From Halorubrum sp. F4 (GTDB lineage Archaea > Halobacteriota > Halobacteria > Halobacteriales > Haloferacaceae), in contig NZ_JAPDFS010000001.1 in assembly GCF_027257195.1 (NCBI RefSeq), positions 626,118 to 690,117 on the forward strand: a stretch of DNA of 64,000 bases, in the 5' to 3' direction. Position numbers and translations under genes: made by a program. Shown here in pieces: positions 8,263 to 15,371 of this stretch (positions within the stretch are counted from its first letter, which is position 1; the number at the start of each line of letters is the position of its first letter). A model generated the notes under the pieces. It saw nothing but the letters and a program-made list of their open reading frames with translations, was not told the origin of the DNA and made no database searches.

Positions 8263-8409
8263 ATGATATCACATAGCATGAGACCGAACTGTACGGAAGC
8301 AGGCGAGGAACTGTACGAGTGTTTCGAATGCGGTGCGCGTTCGGAGACCGCGGGTCACTGTGACTGCGGCGGGGAACTGCTCCACTTGGGTCGATCGCGG
8401 GACCTGTAA
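8263..8409 (+). CDS. Tiny zinc-ribbon protein (rubrerythrin-like haloarchaeal family)
   Basis: 48 aa. Cysteines in CFEC and CDCGG form a treble-clef or ribbon-like zinc site. The C terminus GGELLHLGRSRDL resembles small haloarchaeal zinc-finger proteins annotated as rubrerythrin-like domain proteins. A TATA-like gatataag (8233-8240) sits about 27 bases before the ATG at 8263, favouring that leaderless start. By similarity the start might instead be the second ATG at 8278, giving 43 aa. Function unknown. Confidence 0.65.
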   Translation: MISHSMRPNCTEAGEELYECFECGARSETAGHCDCGGELLHLGRSRDL

Positions 8410-8452
8410 GCGACCGAGGGCCGGGAGCGGATCCGATGGCCGGCCGCCCGGT

Positions 8453-8785
8453 TCAGTCGTCGTCCGCGGCCGCGGTCGATCCGCCGGACTCCGCGTCCCC
8501 CTCGATGCTCGGCGGGTACTTCCCGCGGTCGAGTTTCAGGTCGGACTGCGGGCGCGCCATGCAGGTGAGCGCGAACTCCTCGGCCTCCGCGTCGGTCAGC
8601 CCGCGGGCGGCCGGCTGGGTCACCTCCCCTTCGAGTATCTTCGCGGAGCAGGCGAGACACATGCCGACCCGGCAGGAGTACTCCTGGGCGATCCCCTCCT
8701 CGAGACACGGCTGGAGGATCGTTTCCGTGTCGGACACCTCGATCGTCTCGTCGGTGCCGACGAACTCGACGGTGTACTCGGTCAT
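8453..8785 (-). CDS. [2Fe-2S] ferredoxin, plant type
   Basis: 110 aa. The plant-type cluster motif is C38-x4-C43-x2-C46 (YSCRVGMCLACSAKI), with the fourth ligand in FALTCMARP (about C75). It is a soluble one-electron carrier. It lacks the long acidic N-terminal insert of the main halobacterial ferredoxin, so it is probably an accessory ferredoxin for an unidentified reductase or oxygenase. The start at MTEYTVEF is chosen because upstream in-frame sequence is Ser/Arg-rich and outside the fold. It is divergent from the mevalonate decarboxylase gene. The C terminus is an acidic Ala/Ser tail. Confidence 0.9.
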   Translation of the reverse strand: MTEYTVEFVGTDETIEVSDTETILQPCLEEGIAQEYSCRVGMCLACSAKILEGEVTQPAARGLTDAEAEEFALTCMARPQSDLKLDRGKYPPSIEGDAESGGSTAAADDD

Positions 8786-8910
8786 GGAACGGACTTCCGG
8801 CCAACGGAGCAAAAGGGTTCCCCTCGGTGACGACGGCGGATGCGAACCGTCCTCGTCGTCCCGCCCGGCCATCGCAACGACTAATCCGACGCCGACCGCC
8901 ATCCCGAGTA

Positions 8911-9909
8911 ATGACCGAGAAAGTCACCGCGCGGGCCCACCCGATCCAGGGGCTCGTCAAGTATCACGGGATGCGCGACGCGGAGCTTCGACTACCGTAC
9001 CACGACAGCATCAGCCTCTGTACCGCGCCGACCGCGACGACGACCACGGTCGAGTGGGAGCCGGACGCCGCGGGGGACACCTACGTCATCGGCGGCGAGC
9101 CGGTCGAGGGGCGCGCGGCCGAGCGGATCGACGCCGTCGTCGACCACGTCCGCGAGCTGGCGGGGTTCGACCACGCGGTCCGCCTGGAGAGCGAGAACTC
9201 CTTCCCGTCGAACATCGGCTTCGGCTCGTCGTCCTCGGGTTTCGCCGCGGCCGCGCTGGCGCTTTCGGAGGCCGCGGGGCTCGACCTCTCGCTTCCGGAG
9301 GTCTCCACGGTCGCCCGCCGCGGCTCCTCGTCGGCCGCCCGGGCCGTGACCGGCGCGTACTCGCTGCTCGAGGCCGGGCTCAACGACGCGGACTGCCGTT
9401 CCCGCCGGCTCGACGTCGGCGTCGGCGAGGACGGCTTCGATCCCGAGGCGGACCTCCGGATCGTGGCCGCACACGTCCCGGCGTACAAGGAGACCGAGGA
9501 GGCCCACCGCGAGGCCGCCGCGAGCCACATGATGCAGGCACGGACCGCCCACGTCCAGGACCAGCTCGTGGAGATGAGGGACGCCCTCCGCGCGGGCGAC
9601 TTCGATCGGATCTACGAGACCGCCGAACACGACTCGCTGTCGCTGACGGCGACGACGATGACCGGCCCCGCGGGCTGGGTCTACTGGCAGCCCGAGACGA
9701 TCGCCGTGTTCAACGCGGTGCGCGAGCTCCGCGAGTCGGGCGTCGACGTCTACTTCTCGACCGATACGGGCGCGTCGGTGTACGTCAACACCCGCGCCGA
9801 GCACGTCGACGAGGTCGAGTCACGGATCGCCGAGATCGGGATCGACACCGACGTCTGGGAGGTCGGCGGGCCGGCACGCACGCTCGACGAGAGCGAGGCG
9901 CTGTTCTAG
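8911..9909 (+). CDS. Phosphomevalonate decarboxylase (MvaD family)
   Basis: 332 aa GHMP-superfamily protein of the diphosphomevalonate decarboxylase group. AHPIQGLVKYHG is near the N terminus and NIGFGSSSSGFAAAAL (about 100-115) is the ATP loop. VARRGSSSAARAVTGAY (about 131-147) is the decarboxylase signature, and STDTGASVYVN is near the end. In Haloferax volcanii the orthologous family decarboxylates mevalonate 5-phosphate to isopentenyl phosphate, feeding archaeal lipid synthesis through isopentenyl phosphate kinase. I infer that activity here rather than the classical diphospho substrate. No other mevalonate-pathway gene is in the window. The start ATG at 8911 follows a short leader. Confidence 0.85.
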   Translation: MTEKVTARAHPIQGLVKYHGMRDAELRLPYHDSISLCTAPTATTTTVEWEPDAAGDTYVIGGEPVEGRAAERIDAVVDHVRELAGFDHAVRLESENSFPSNIGFGSSSSGFAAAALALSEAAGLDLSLPEVSTVARRGSSSAARAVTGAYSLLEAGLNDADCRSRRLDVGVGEDGFDPEADLRIVAAHVPAYKETEEAHREAAASHMMQARTAHVQDQLVEMRDALRAGDFDRIYETAEHDSLSLTATTMTGPAGWVYWQPETIAVFNAVRELRESGVDVYFSTDTGASVYVNTRAEHVDEVESRIAEIGIDTDVWEVGGPARTLDESEALF

Positions 9910-9943
9910 ACGGGCCACCGACGCCCCGCGGGACGCGGGCGCT

Positions 9944-10297
9944 CTAGACGAACGGGACGCCGACGGCGTCGGTGACGCCGACGAGCGGGAGCACGGCGAG
10001 GACGACGATCGCGGCGCCCCACGCGACGAAGCCGATGACCCCGGCGTGGAGCCAGGACGTACCGTACCGTCCCTTGATCACCCAGATCCACGCGAGAAGC
10101 GGGATGAGATCGCCCACGACCGGTACCCACGAGAGGAACAGTTCCGAGAGTCCCCAGACGAACGCCCCGACGAGCGCCGTGAACACGGCGTGACTGTAGT
10201 CTCGGGTACCGGTGACGACGCCGGCGGCGACGAAGATCGCGAGTCCACCGACGAGCAGGCCGACGAGGAACGCGATCAGAGATCCGACGAGGCTCAT
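9944..10297 (-). CDS. Small haloarchaeal membrane protein
   Basis: 117 aa with three to four hydrophobic helices: about residues 5-27, 37-58, 60-75 and 82-110. No charged catalytic motif is apparent. I do not recognise the family beyond conserved haloarchaeal integral membrane protein. It converges with the phosphomevalonate decarboxylase gene and lies downstream of the esterase gene on the same strand, 42 bases away, so it may be co-transcribed with it. Confidence 0.65.
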   Translation of the reverse strand: MSLVGSLIAFLVGLLVGGLAIFVAAGVVTGTRDYSHAVFTALVGAFVWGLSELFLSWVPVVGDLIPLLAWIWVIKGRYGTSWLHAGVIGFVAWGAAIVVLAVLPLVGVTDAVGVPFV

Positions 10298-10339
10298 ACG
10301 GGCCGCTCTTCCGCCAGACGGTTCAGGGTACCGGAACCG

Positions 10340-11284
10340 CTACAGCCGCGACCGGACGTCCTCGGCGACCGCCGAGAGCGCCTCCTCGGCGATCGCGACG
10401 CGGTCGGTGAGGCTACAGAACCCGTGTGCCATCGCCGGGTAGTGTCGACCCTCGACGGGCGTCCCCTCCTCGGCGAACCGGTCGACGAGCGCGAGCCCGT
10501 CGTCCCGGAGCGGGTCGAAGCCGGCGGTGACGACGGTCGCCGGCGGAAGGTCGCCGAGGTCGTCGGCGCGGAGCGGGACCGCGAAGGGATTGGCCGCGTC
10601 GACCGGGCTCCGGAGGTACCGCTCGTAGAACCACTCCATGTCGGCGCGGGTGAGGAGCGGCCCGTCGGCGTTCTCGCGGTAGGAGTCCGTCTCGAAGTCG
10701 TGGCCGGCGATCGGGTACAACAGGAACTGCCCCGCGATCTCGGGGCCGTCGAACTCGCGGGCGTGAAGCGCCGCGACGGCGGCAAGCGTTCCGCCAGCGC
10801 TGGTGCCTGCGACGCCGAGCCGGTCCGGGTCGCCGCCGAACCGCTCGGCGACCGTCGCGACCCACTCGACCGCGGCGGCCGCCTCGTCGACGGCGACCGG
10901 GAAGGGGTGTTCCGGCGCGAGGCGATAGTCCACTGAGACGACCACCGAGTCGGTCCGGGTCGCCAGCTCGCGACACGGGCCGTCGATGGAGTCGAGCGTC
11001 CCGAGCGTCCAGCCGCCGCCGTGGAAGTAGACGAGAGTTCGGGCGGCCGCGTCGGGATCGGCCGCGCTCTCCGGACGATACACCCGTACGGGAACCTCGC
11101 CGTGCGGGCCGTCGAACGCCACGTCACGGACGCTCGCGACGGCCGGCTCCGGCTCGCCGGAGAACACCTCGTCCTCCAGGCGTCTCGCGGCCTCCACGGA
11201 GAGATCGTGCCACTCCGGGAGGCCGAGCGTCTCGAGTTCGTCGACGACCGCCGCGAGTTCGGGGTCGAGTTCGGCCGCGCGCAT
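10340..11284 (-). CDS. Alpha/beta hydrolase, hormone-sensitive lipase family
   Basis: 314 aa. It has the HSL-family oxyanion motif HGGGW (in VYFHGGGWTLG), the nucleophile elbow GTSAGG and the C-terminal catalytic His in AMAHGF. The acid residue is expected near TAGFDPLRDDG. It is probably a cytoplasmic carboxylesterase acting on short-chain esters, with unknown physiological substrate. It is transcribed divergently from the XPB helicase, and both starts lie within about 50 bases of each other. Confidence 0.85.
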   Translation of the reverse strand: MRAAELDPELAAVVDELETLGLPEWHDLSVEAARRLEDEVFSGEPEPAVASVRDVAFDGPHGEVPVRVYRPESAADPDAAARTLVYFHGGGWTLGTLDSIDGPCRELATRTDSVVVSVDYRLAPEHPFPVAVDEAAAAVEWVATVAERFGGDPDRLGVAGTSAGGTLAAVAALHAREFDGPEIAGQFLLYPIAGHDFETDSYRENADGPLLTRADMEWFYERYLRSPVDAANPFAVPLRADDLGDLPPATVVTAGFDPLRDDGLALVDRFAEEGTPVEGRHYPAMAHGFCSLTDRVAIAEEALSAVAEDVRSRL

Positions 11285-11307
11285 GGACGGTCCGAGGCGG
11301 TGGTCCT

Positions 11308-11334
11308 TTATCAGTCGGTCGGTAACTCCGACCG
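11308..11334. promoter_or_regulatory. TATA-like box and 7 bp palindrome before the XPB start
   Basis: ctttatca (11307-11314) lies about 25 bases before the ATG at 11335. A perfect inverted repeat, cggtcgg (11316-11322) and ccgaccg (11328-11334) with a 5-base gap, fills the space up to the start codon. It covers the expected transcription start of the helicase gene. It could be an operator, and the divergent esterase gene begins only 23 bases from the box. Confidence 0.45.
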
Positions 11335-12765
11335 ATGACGGTCCGGCTGTCGTACGAGAACGGGACGATCCGGGTCGACGCCGATCCCGGTGGACGCGGC
11401 AGCGACGGCGACGCCGACCGCAACGCCGACCGCGACGCTCCCACGCTCCCGCCGCTACCGGGCGTCGAGACGGACCCCCGTTCGGGAACGGGGCGGGCCC
11501 CAGCGTACCGCTACGCGGCGATCCGCCGGGCGCTCGAGGTCGCCGGGATCTCGATCGACGACCGGGTCCCCGCGTGGGAGTCCTTGGCGGAGAGCGGGGC
11601 CGGAGAGAGCGGTCCCGGCCTGTCGCTCTCGACCGACTACGACCTCCGGGAGTATCAGGCCGAGGCGCTCGCGGCGTGGCACGACGCCGACGACCGGGGC
11701 GTCCTCGAGCTTCCGACGGGGGCCGGCAAGACCGTGATCGCGATCCGCGCGATGGTCGATCTCGGCGTCCCGGCGCTCGTCGTCGTCCCCACGGTCGACC
11801 TCCTCGAGCAGTGGCAACGCGAACTGGAGACGGAGTTCGACGTGCCGATCGGGCGGTTCGGCGGCGGCGAGCAGCGCCGGGAGCCGATCACGGTGTCGAC
11901 GTACGACTCCGCGTACCTCAAAGCCGAGGACGTCGGCGACGCGTTCGGCTTCGTCGTCTTCGACGAGGTCCACCACCTCGGCGGAGAGGGGTATCGGGAC
12001 GTCGCCCGCCTGCTCGCCGCGCCCGCTCGACTCGGGCTCACCGCGACGTTCGAGCGGCCCGACGGGGCCCACGAGACGGTTGCAGAGCTCGTCGGCGACC
12101 GGGTCTACGCGCTCGACGTCGACGACCTCGCCGGTGACCACCTCGCCCCCTACGACATCCGGCGGATCGAGGTGGATCTGACGCCCGAGGAGCGCGAGCG
12201 GTACGACGAGAAGCAGGGCACCTTCCTCGAGTACGTCCGCGAGGCCGGGATCACGTTCACGAGCGGGGAGGACTACCGGAAGCTGGTGATGCGCTCGGGC
12301 AACGACCCGCGAGCGCGGGAGGCGCTGCTCGCGAAGTCCGCCGCCCGCGAGGTCATGATGAACGCCGACCGGAAACTCGAGCGGCTCGCGGACCTCCTCG
12401 AGCGCCACCGCGACGACCGGGTCATCGTCTTCACCGCACACACCGAGCTCGTCTACCGGATCTCCGAGCGGTTCCTGATACCGGCGGTCACGGCGGAGAC
12501 GGGTGCGGCGGAACGTCGCGAGATACTCGAACGGTTCCGTGCGGGTACCTACGGTCGAGTGGTCGCCGCGAACGTCCTCGACGAGGGGGTCGACGTCCCC
12601 GACGCGAACGTCGCGGTCGTCCTCTCCGGCTCCGGCAGCGAGCGGGAGTTCACCCAGCGGCTCGGGCGAGTCCTCCGACCGAAGGAGGACGGCGGTCGTG
12701 CCATACTCTACGAGGTCGTCTCGGAGGAGACGGCGGAGGAGCGGGTCGCGAGTCGTCGTCGGTGA
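11335..12765 (+). CDS. XPB/Rad25 family DNA helicase
   Basis: 476 aa superfamily 2 helicase of the archaeal XPB type. An N-terminal damage-recognition-like domain (1 to about 100) contains an acidic Asp/Gly insert. Walker A is LPTGAGKT (126-133), the DEVH box is at 210-213, motif III is GLTATFE, the thumb-containing segment follows, and motif VI is QRLGRVLRP. It unwinds or remodels damaged DNA. The characteristic XPB RED triplet after motif III reads RPD here. The usual archaeal nuclease partner Bax1 is not adjacent; tRNA-Arg follows instead. The ATG at 11335 fits the promoter. Confidence 0.88.
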   Translation: MTVRLSYENGTIRVDADPGGRGSDGDADRNADRDAPTLPPLPGVETDPRSGTGRAPAYRYAAIRRALEVAGISIDDRVPAWESLAESGAGESGPGLSLSTDYDLREYQAEALAAWHDADDRGVLELPTGAGKTVIAIRAMVDLGVPALVVVPTVDLLEQWQRELETEFDVPIGRFGGGEQRREPITVSTYDSAYLKAEDVGDAFGFVVFDEVHHLGGEGYRDVARLLAAPARLGLTATFERPDGAHETVAELVGDRVYALDVDDLAGDHLAPYDIRRIEVDLTPEERERYDEKQGTFLEYVREAGITFTSGEDYRKLVMRSGNDPRAREALLAKSAAREVMMNADRKLERLADLLERHRDDRVIVFTAHTELVYRISERFLIPAVTAETGAAERREILERFRAGTYGRVVAANVLDEGVDVPDANVAVVLSGSGSEREFTQRLGRVLRPKEDGGRAILYEVVSEETAEERVASRRR

Positions 12766-12780
12766 GCGAATAGACGAGTG

Positions 12781-13058
12781 CACGGCGGGATCCTCGCGAG
12801 CGCGAGTGAGCGGGGGCCAGCCGTGCCCGTGACCGATCGGAGTGAGGAACGGGCACGGCGGGATTCGAACCGAAATCAGACGTGCTCGCTCGCTCCGCTC
12901 ACTGCGCGCGGCTGATAGGGTTCGAATCCCCGTGTCGTCACTGTTCGCGTTGCTCGTAGGTGACGGGCACGGCGGGATCCTCGCGAGCGCGAGTGAGCGG
13001 GGACCAGCCGTGCCCGTGACCGATCGGAGTAAGGAACGGGCACGGCGGGATTCGAACC
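12781..13058. repeat. Tandem 91-base repeats carrying tRNA-Arg 3'-end remnants
   Basis: Two near-identical 91-base copies lie at 12781-12871 and 12968-13058, exactly 187 bases apart, and differ at about two positions. The right end of each copy is the 3' half of the T arm plus acceptor of the tRNA-Arg(CCU) gene. It is complete in the genuine tRNA (13038-13058) and truncated at 12851-12871. A further partial copy begins at 12965. The segment between includes a second T-arm-like stretch around 12918-12932 in the opposite orientation. This looks like repeated site duplication at the tRNA 3' end, as left by integration or excision events. No integrase gene is present. Confidence 0.7.
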
Positions 13059-13109
13059 CGCGATCGAGGAGTTAGGAACCCCTCGCCCTGTCCACTAGGC
13101 CACGTGCCC
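13037..13109 (-). tRNA. tRNA-Arg (anticodon CCU)
   Basis: Cloverleaf read on the minus strand. The acceptor GGGCACG pairs with CGTGCCC, with G as discriminator. The anticodon stem AGGGG/CTCCT (one G-U) encloses the loop TTCCTAA, giving anticodon CCU for AGG codons. The T arm has GGTTCGAATC. No CCA is encoded and no intron is visible. It lies downstream of tatA on the same strand, and remnants of its 3' end lie just beyond it. Confidence 0.95.
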
Positions 13110-13166
13110 GAGGCGGGGAGGAAAAACGGATGATCGAGCGGGGATCTCTGGAGGCGTCGCCGACGG

Positions 13167-13442
13167 TTACGCGCTCGATTCCTTCTCGGTTTCGAGCTCC
13201 TCGTCGTCGTCAGCCGCCTCCGCCGTCGCGTCGGCGTCCGTGTCCGTATCGCCCTCCTGCATCTGTTTCAGTTCGTCCTCGACCTCCTCACGGCCCTTCT
13301 TGAACTCGCCCATCGCCTGTCCCGTCGATCGGGCGAGCTTCGGGATCTTGTTCGCGCCGAACAAGAGAACCAACACGAGTAGGATGATGAGGAGCTCCGG
13401 GCCCGCCGGAATGCCGCCGATCAGTGGAATCGCGTTTACCAT
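13167..13442 (-). CDS. tatA: Twin-arginine translocase subunit TatA
   Basis: 91 aa. A single N-terminal transmembrane helix (about 15-30, LLIILLVLVLLFG) is followed by the FGANKIPKLARSTGQ hinge and amphipathic helix of TatA/Hcf106. A very acidic C-terminal tail, typical of halophiles, follows. It forms the translocation pore for folded proteins. Several Tat-type lipoprotein halocyanins are encoded in this window. A TATA-like stretch (ctataat on the plus strand around 13469-13475) lies about 29 bases upstream, so the message is probably leaderless. An A5 run on the plus strand at 13122-13126 gives a U-tract downstream. Confidence 0.92.
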   Translation of the reverse strand: MVNAIPLIGGIPAGPELLIILLVLVLLFGANKIPKLARSTGQAMGEFKKGREEVEDELKQMQEGDTDTDADATAEAADDDEELETEKESSA

Positions 13443-13575
13443 TTCTATACGTGGGTAGCCCTGTGGCGATTATAGTCTTTTTGGACGAGTCAGTCGGCAA
13501 CGTAGCGCCGCGTGACCGTCCCGACTCGATGGTTTTCCGATTCTCCTCGCCCGGCGAACGGCCTTCCACGGAGGA

Positions 13576-14745
13576 CTACAACGGTACGATCCCGTCGTCA
13601 CCGTCGTCGCTCCCGTTCCCGTCGTCGGTGCCGGAATCGTCGTCGGTATTGGAGTCGTCCTCCGTTCCGCTCGTGTCATCGTCGTCCCCATCGGTCCCGC
13701 TTCCGTCGGTCCCGCTCCCGTCTCCATCGCCGTCCGCGTCGTCGTCTCCGGAGACCGACCCGTCGCGAACGTCGTCACCCTCGTCGAAGAGGTCGGTCTC
13801 GACGGTCTCCTCGTAGGTCAACTCGTCGAGCGGGACGGTCACTTGGTCGCCGGTCGGGAACTCGATCACCGCGTAGAACTCGATCCGGAGCTCGCTCCGC
13901 TGGTGGCCGTTCGTCGCCTCGTCGAGGTGGGTCACCCACCAATCGTCGAGTCGTTCGTTTTCGAGAACCGTCGTGATCGGTACGGTCTCGGAGCCGTACG
14001 ACGGGATGACCGTCTCGGAGTCCGTCTCGCCGCTGCCCATCTCGACGCCGTTCATCGTGATGTCGTACCCGATCCGGCTGACCACGTACGGCTCGGGATT
14101 GGGATTGTACACGTCGAACTCCATCTCGATCGGCGTCTCCGTCTCGCTGACCGTTCCCCATCCACCGCGGGTCTCGTTGACGTAGAGGACCGGATCGTCC
14201 ACGAGGGCGCTGCTCGCGTTCACCGGACGCGTCTCGGAGGACTCGAACGCGCCGATGAGGTCGGTCTCGATCTCGTGGCTCCGGCTGAAGTCGACGCTCC
14301 GGCCGAGCCGCCCGGAGGTGACCGTCGCATCGACGACGAGCTCCGTCCGTTCCCCGTTCCGGACGTGGCTCGTCCACCACGGCGGGATCGCGTCGTTTCG
14401 CATCGCCGTCTCGAGTTCGATCGTCGAGTTGCCGGCGGCGATCCCGACCCCCTCGCGGTCGCCGCGCGCCATCTCGATCCCGTTCATCGACACCGTGTAG
14501 TTCACAGCGACGTCGTCGAAGGTCGCCCCGACGGGATTGGGGTTCGAGACGACCAGGTCGGTCTCGATCGTCGTCGTCTCGTTCGTCACGTCGCCGAACG
14601 TGTTGTCGATCGCGGCGACGCTCGGGACGCCGAGTATCCCGAGGGCGAACGCCCCGCCCACGGCCGCCCCGACGACGAGCAACCCGACCAGGGCGATCCG
14701 GAGCTTTCCTCCGAGGACGCCCGAGACGACGCTTCCGATGGCCAT
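13576..14745 (-). CDS. Membrane-anchored protein with two WHy (LEA14-like) domains
   Basis: 389 aa. An N-terminal transmembrane helix (about 14-40) is followed by two tandem LEA_2/WHy-type beta domains (about 50-165 and 195-320). Each has the hallmark NPNP in a beta strand (VVSNPNPVG, DVYNPNPEP) and a repeated MNGIEM/MNGVEM segment. The C-terminal 70 residues are an Asp/Gly/Ser/Thr-rich low-complexity tail. The family is related to plant desiccation proteins and common in haloarchaea, probably outward-facing; the molecular role is unknown. The start at MAIGSVV (14745) puts the helix near the N terminus; upstream in-frame residues are Arg-rich. Confidence 0.75.
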   Translation of the reverse strand: MAIGSVVSGVLGGKLRIALVGLLVVGAAVGGAFALGILGVPSVAAIDNTFGDVTNETTTIETDLVVSNPNPVGATFDDVAVNYTVSMNGIEMARGDREGVGIAAGNSTIELETAMRNDAIPPWWTSHVRNGERTELVVDATVTSGRLGRSVDFSRSHEIETDLIGAFESSETRPVNASSALVDDPVLYVNETRGGWGTVSETETPIEMEFDVYNPNPEPYVVSRIGYDITMNGVEMGSGETDSETVIPSYGSETVPITTVLENERLDDWWVTHLDEATNGHQRSELRIEFYAVIEFPTGDQVTVPLDELTYEETVETDLFDEGDDVRDGSVSGDDDADGDGDGSGTDGSGTDGDDDDTSGTEDDSNTDDDSGTDDGNGSDDGDDGIVPL

Positions 14746-14855
14746 GTCCGGCTGTTTCGTTCGGTTCACATAGGCGTGTCGTTCGATCACCTCGGGGGGT
14801 AGAACGTGGCGTGGACGGTCGAAACCGTGATACGCCCGGCCTACGACGCGTTCGT

Positions 14856-15326
14856 ATGGTCGACGTAGGCGACGACGCACCCGATTTCACCGCTTCGATC
14901 GTGACGGACGACATGGGACCCTTCCGGCTCTCGGACCACCTCGGCGACGAGCCCGTGGTGCTCGCCTTCTTCCCGGCCGCGTTCTCGAACACGTGTACCG
15001 ACGAGATGGAGGCGCTTCGGGACGGATTCGACCGCGACGACTGTACCCTCCTCGGGGTGAGCACCGACCTCCCGCACGCGCTCGCGGCGTATCGCGCCCA
15101 GTACGACCTCCCGTTCGGACTCGTCGGCGACCCGGACCACCACGCGATCGAGGCCTACGACGTCATCGAGGACTTCGAGCACTACGGCGTCGAGACCGTC
15201 GCACGGCGCGCCGTCTTCGTGATCGACGCGGACGGGACCGTGACCTACCGCTGGCTCGCGGAGGATTCGGGCCGGGAGCCGGACTACGACGCGCTCGACG
15301 AGGCGGTGACGGAGGCGGCGGCGTGA
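14856..15326 (+). CDS. Peroxiredoxin (AhpC/TSA-redoxin family)
   Basis: 156 aa thioredoxin-fold protein. The peroxidatic motif FPAAFSNTCTDEM (about residues 39-51) matches the P-x-x-F-[ST]-x-x-C pattern. A second cysteine is in DDCTLLG (about 63), and VFVIDADGTVTYRW is the conserved late strand. It reduces hydroperoxides using a thioredoxin-like donor. It has its own ATG at 14856 and is divergent from the WHy protein gene (110 bases between). The length fits the 1-Cys or atypical 2-Cys bacterioferritin-comigratory-like group. Confidence 0.88.
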   Translation: MVDVGDDAPDFTASIVTDDMGPFRLSDHLGDEPVVLAFFPAAFSNTCTDEMEALRDGFDRDDCTLLGVSTDLPHALAAYRAQYDLPFGLVGDPDHHAIEAYDVIEDFEHYGVETVARRAVFVIDADGTVTYRWLAEDSGREPDYDALDEAVTEAAA

Positions 15327-15371
15327 AGTGACGGCGAGTGACGGGACCCGCCTCGCTCGAGGAACCAGCCC

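Noticed and set aside
12781..13058. Possible CRISPR array
   Set aside because: Only two long 91-base repeats made of tRNA sequence with a single spacer-like interval; no short regular repeats and no cas genes.
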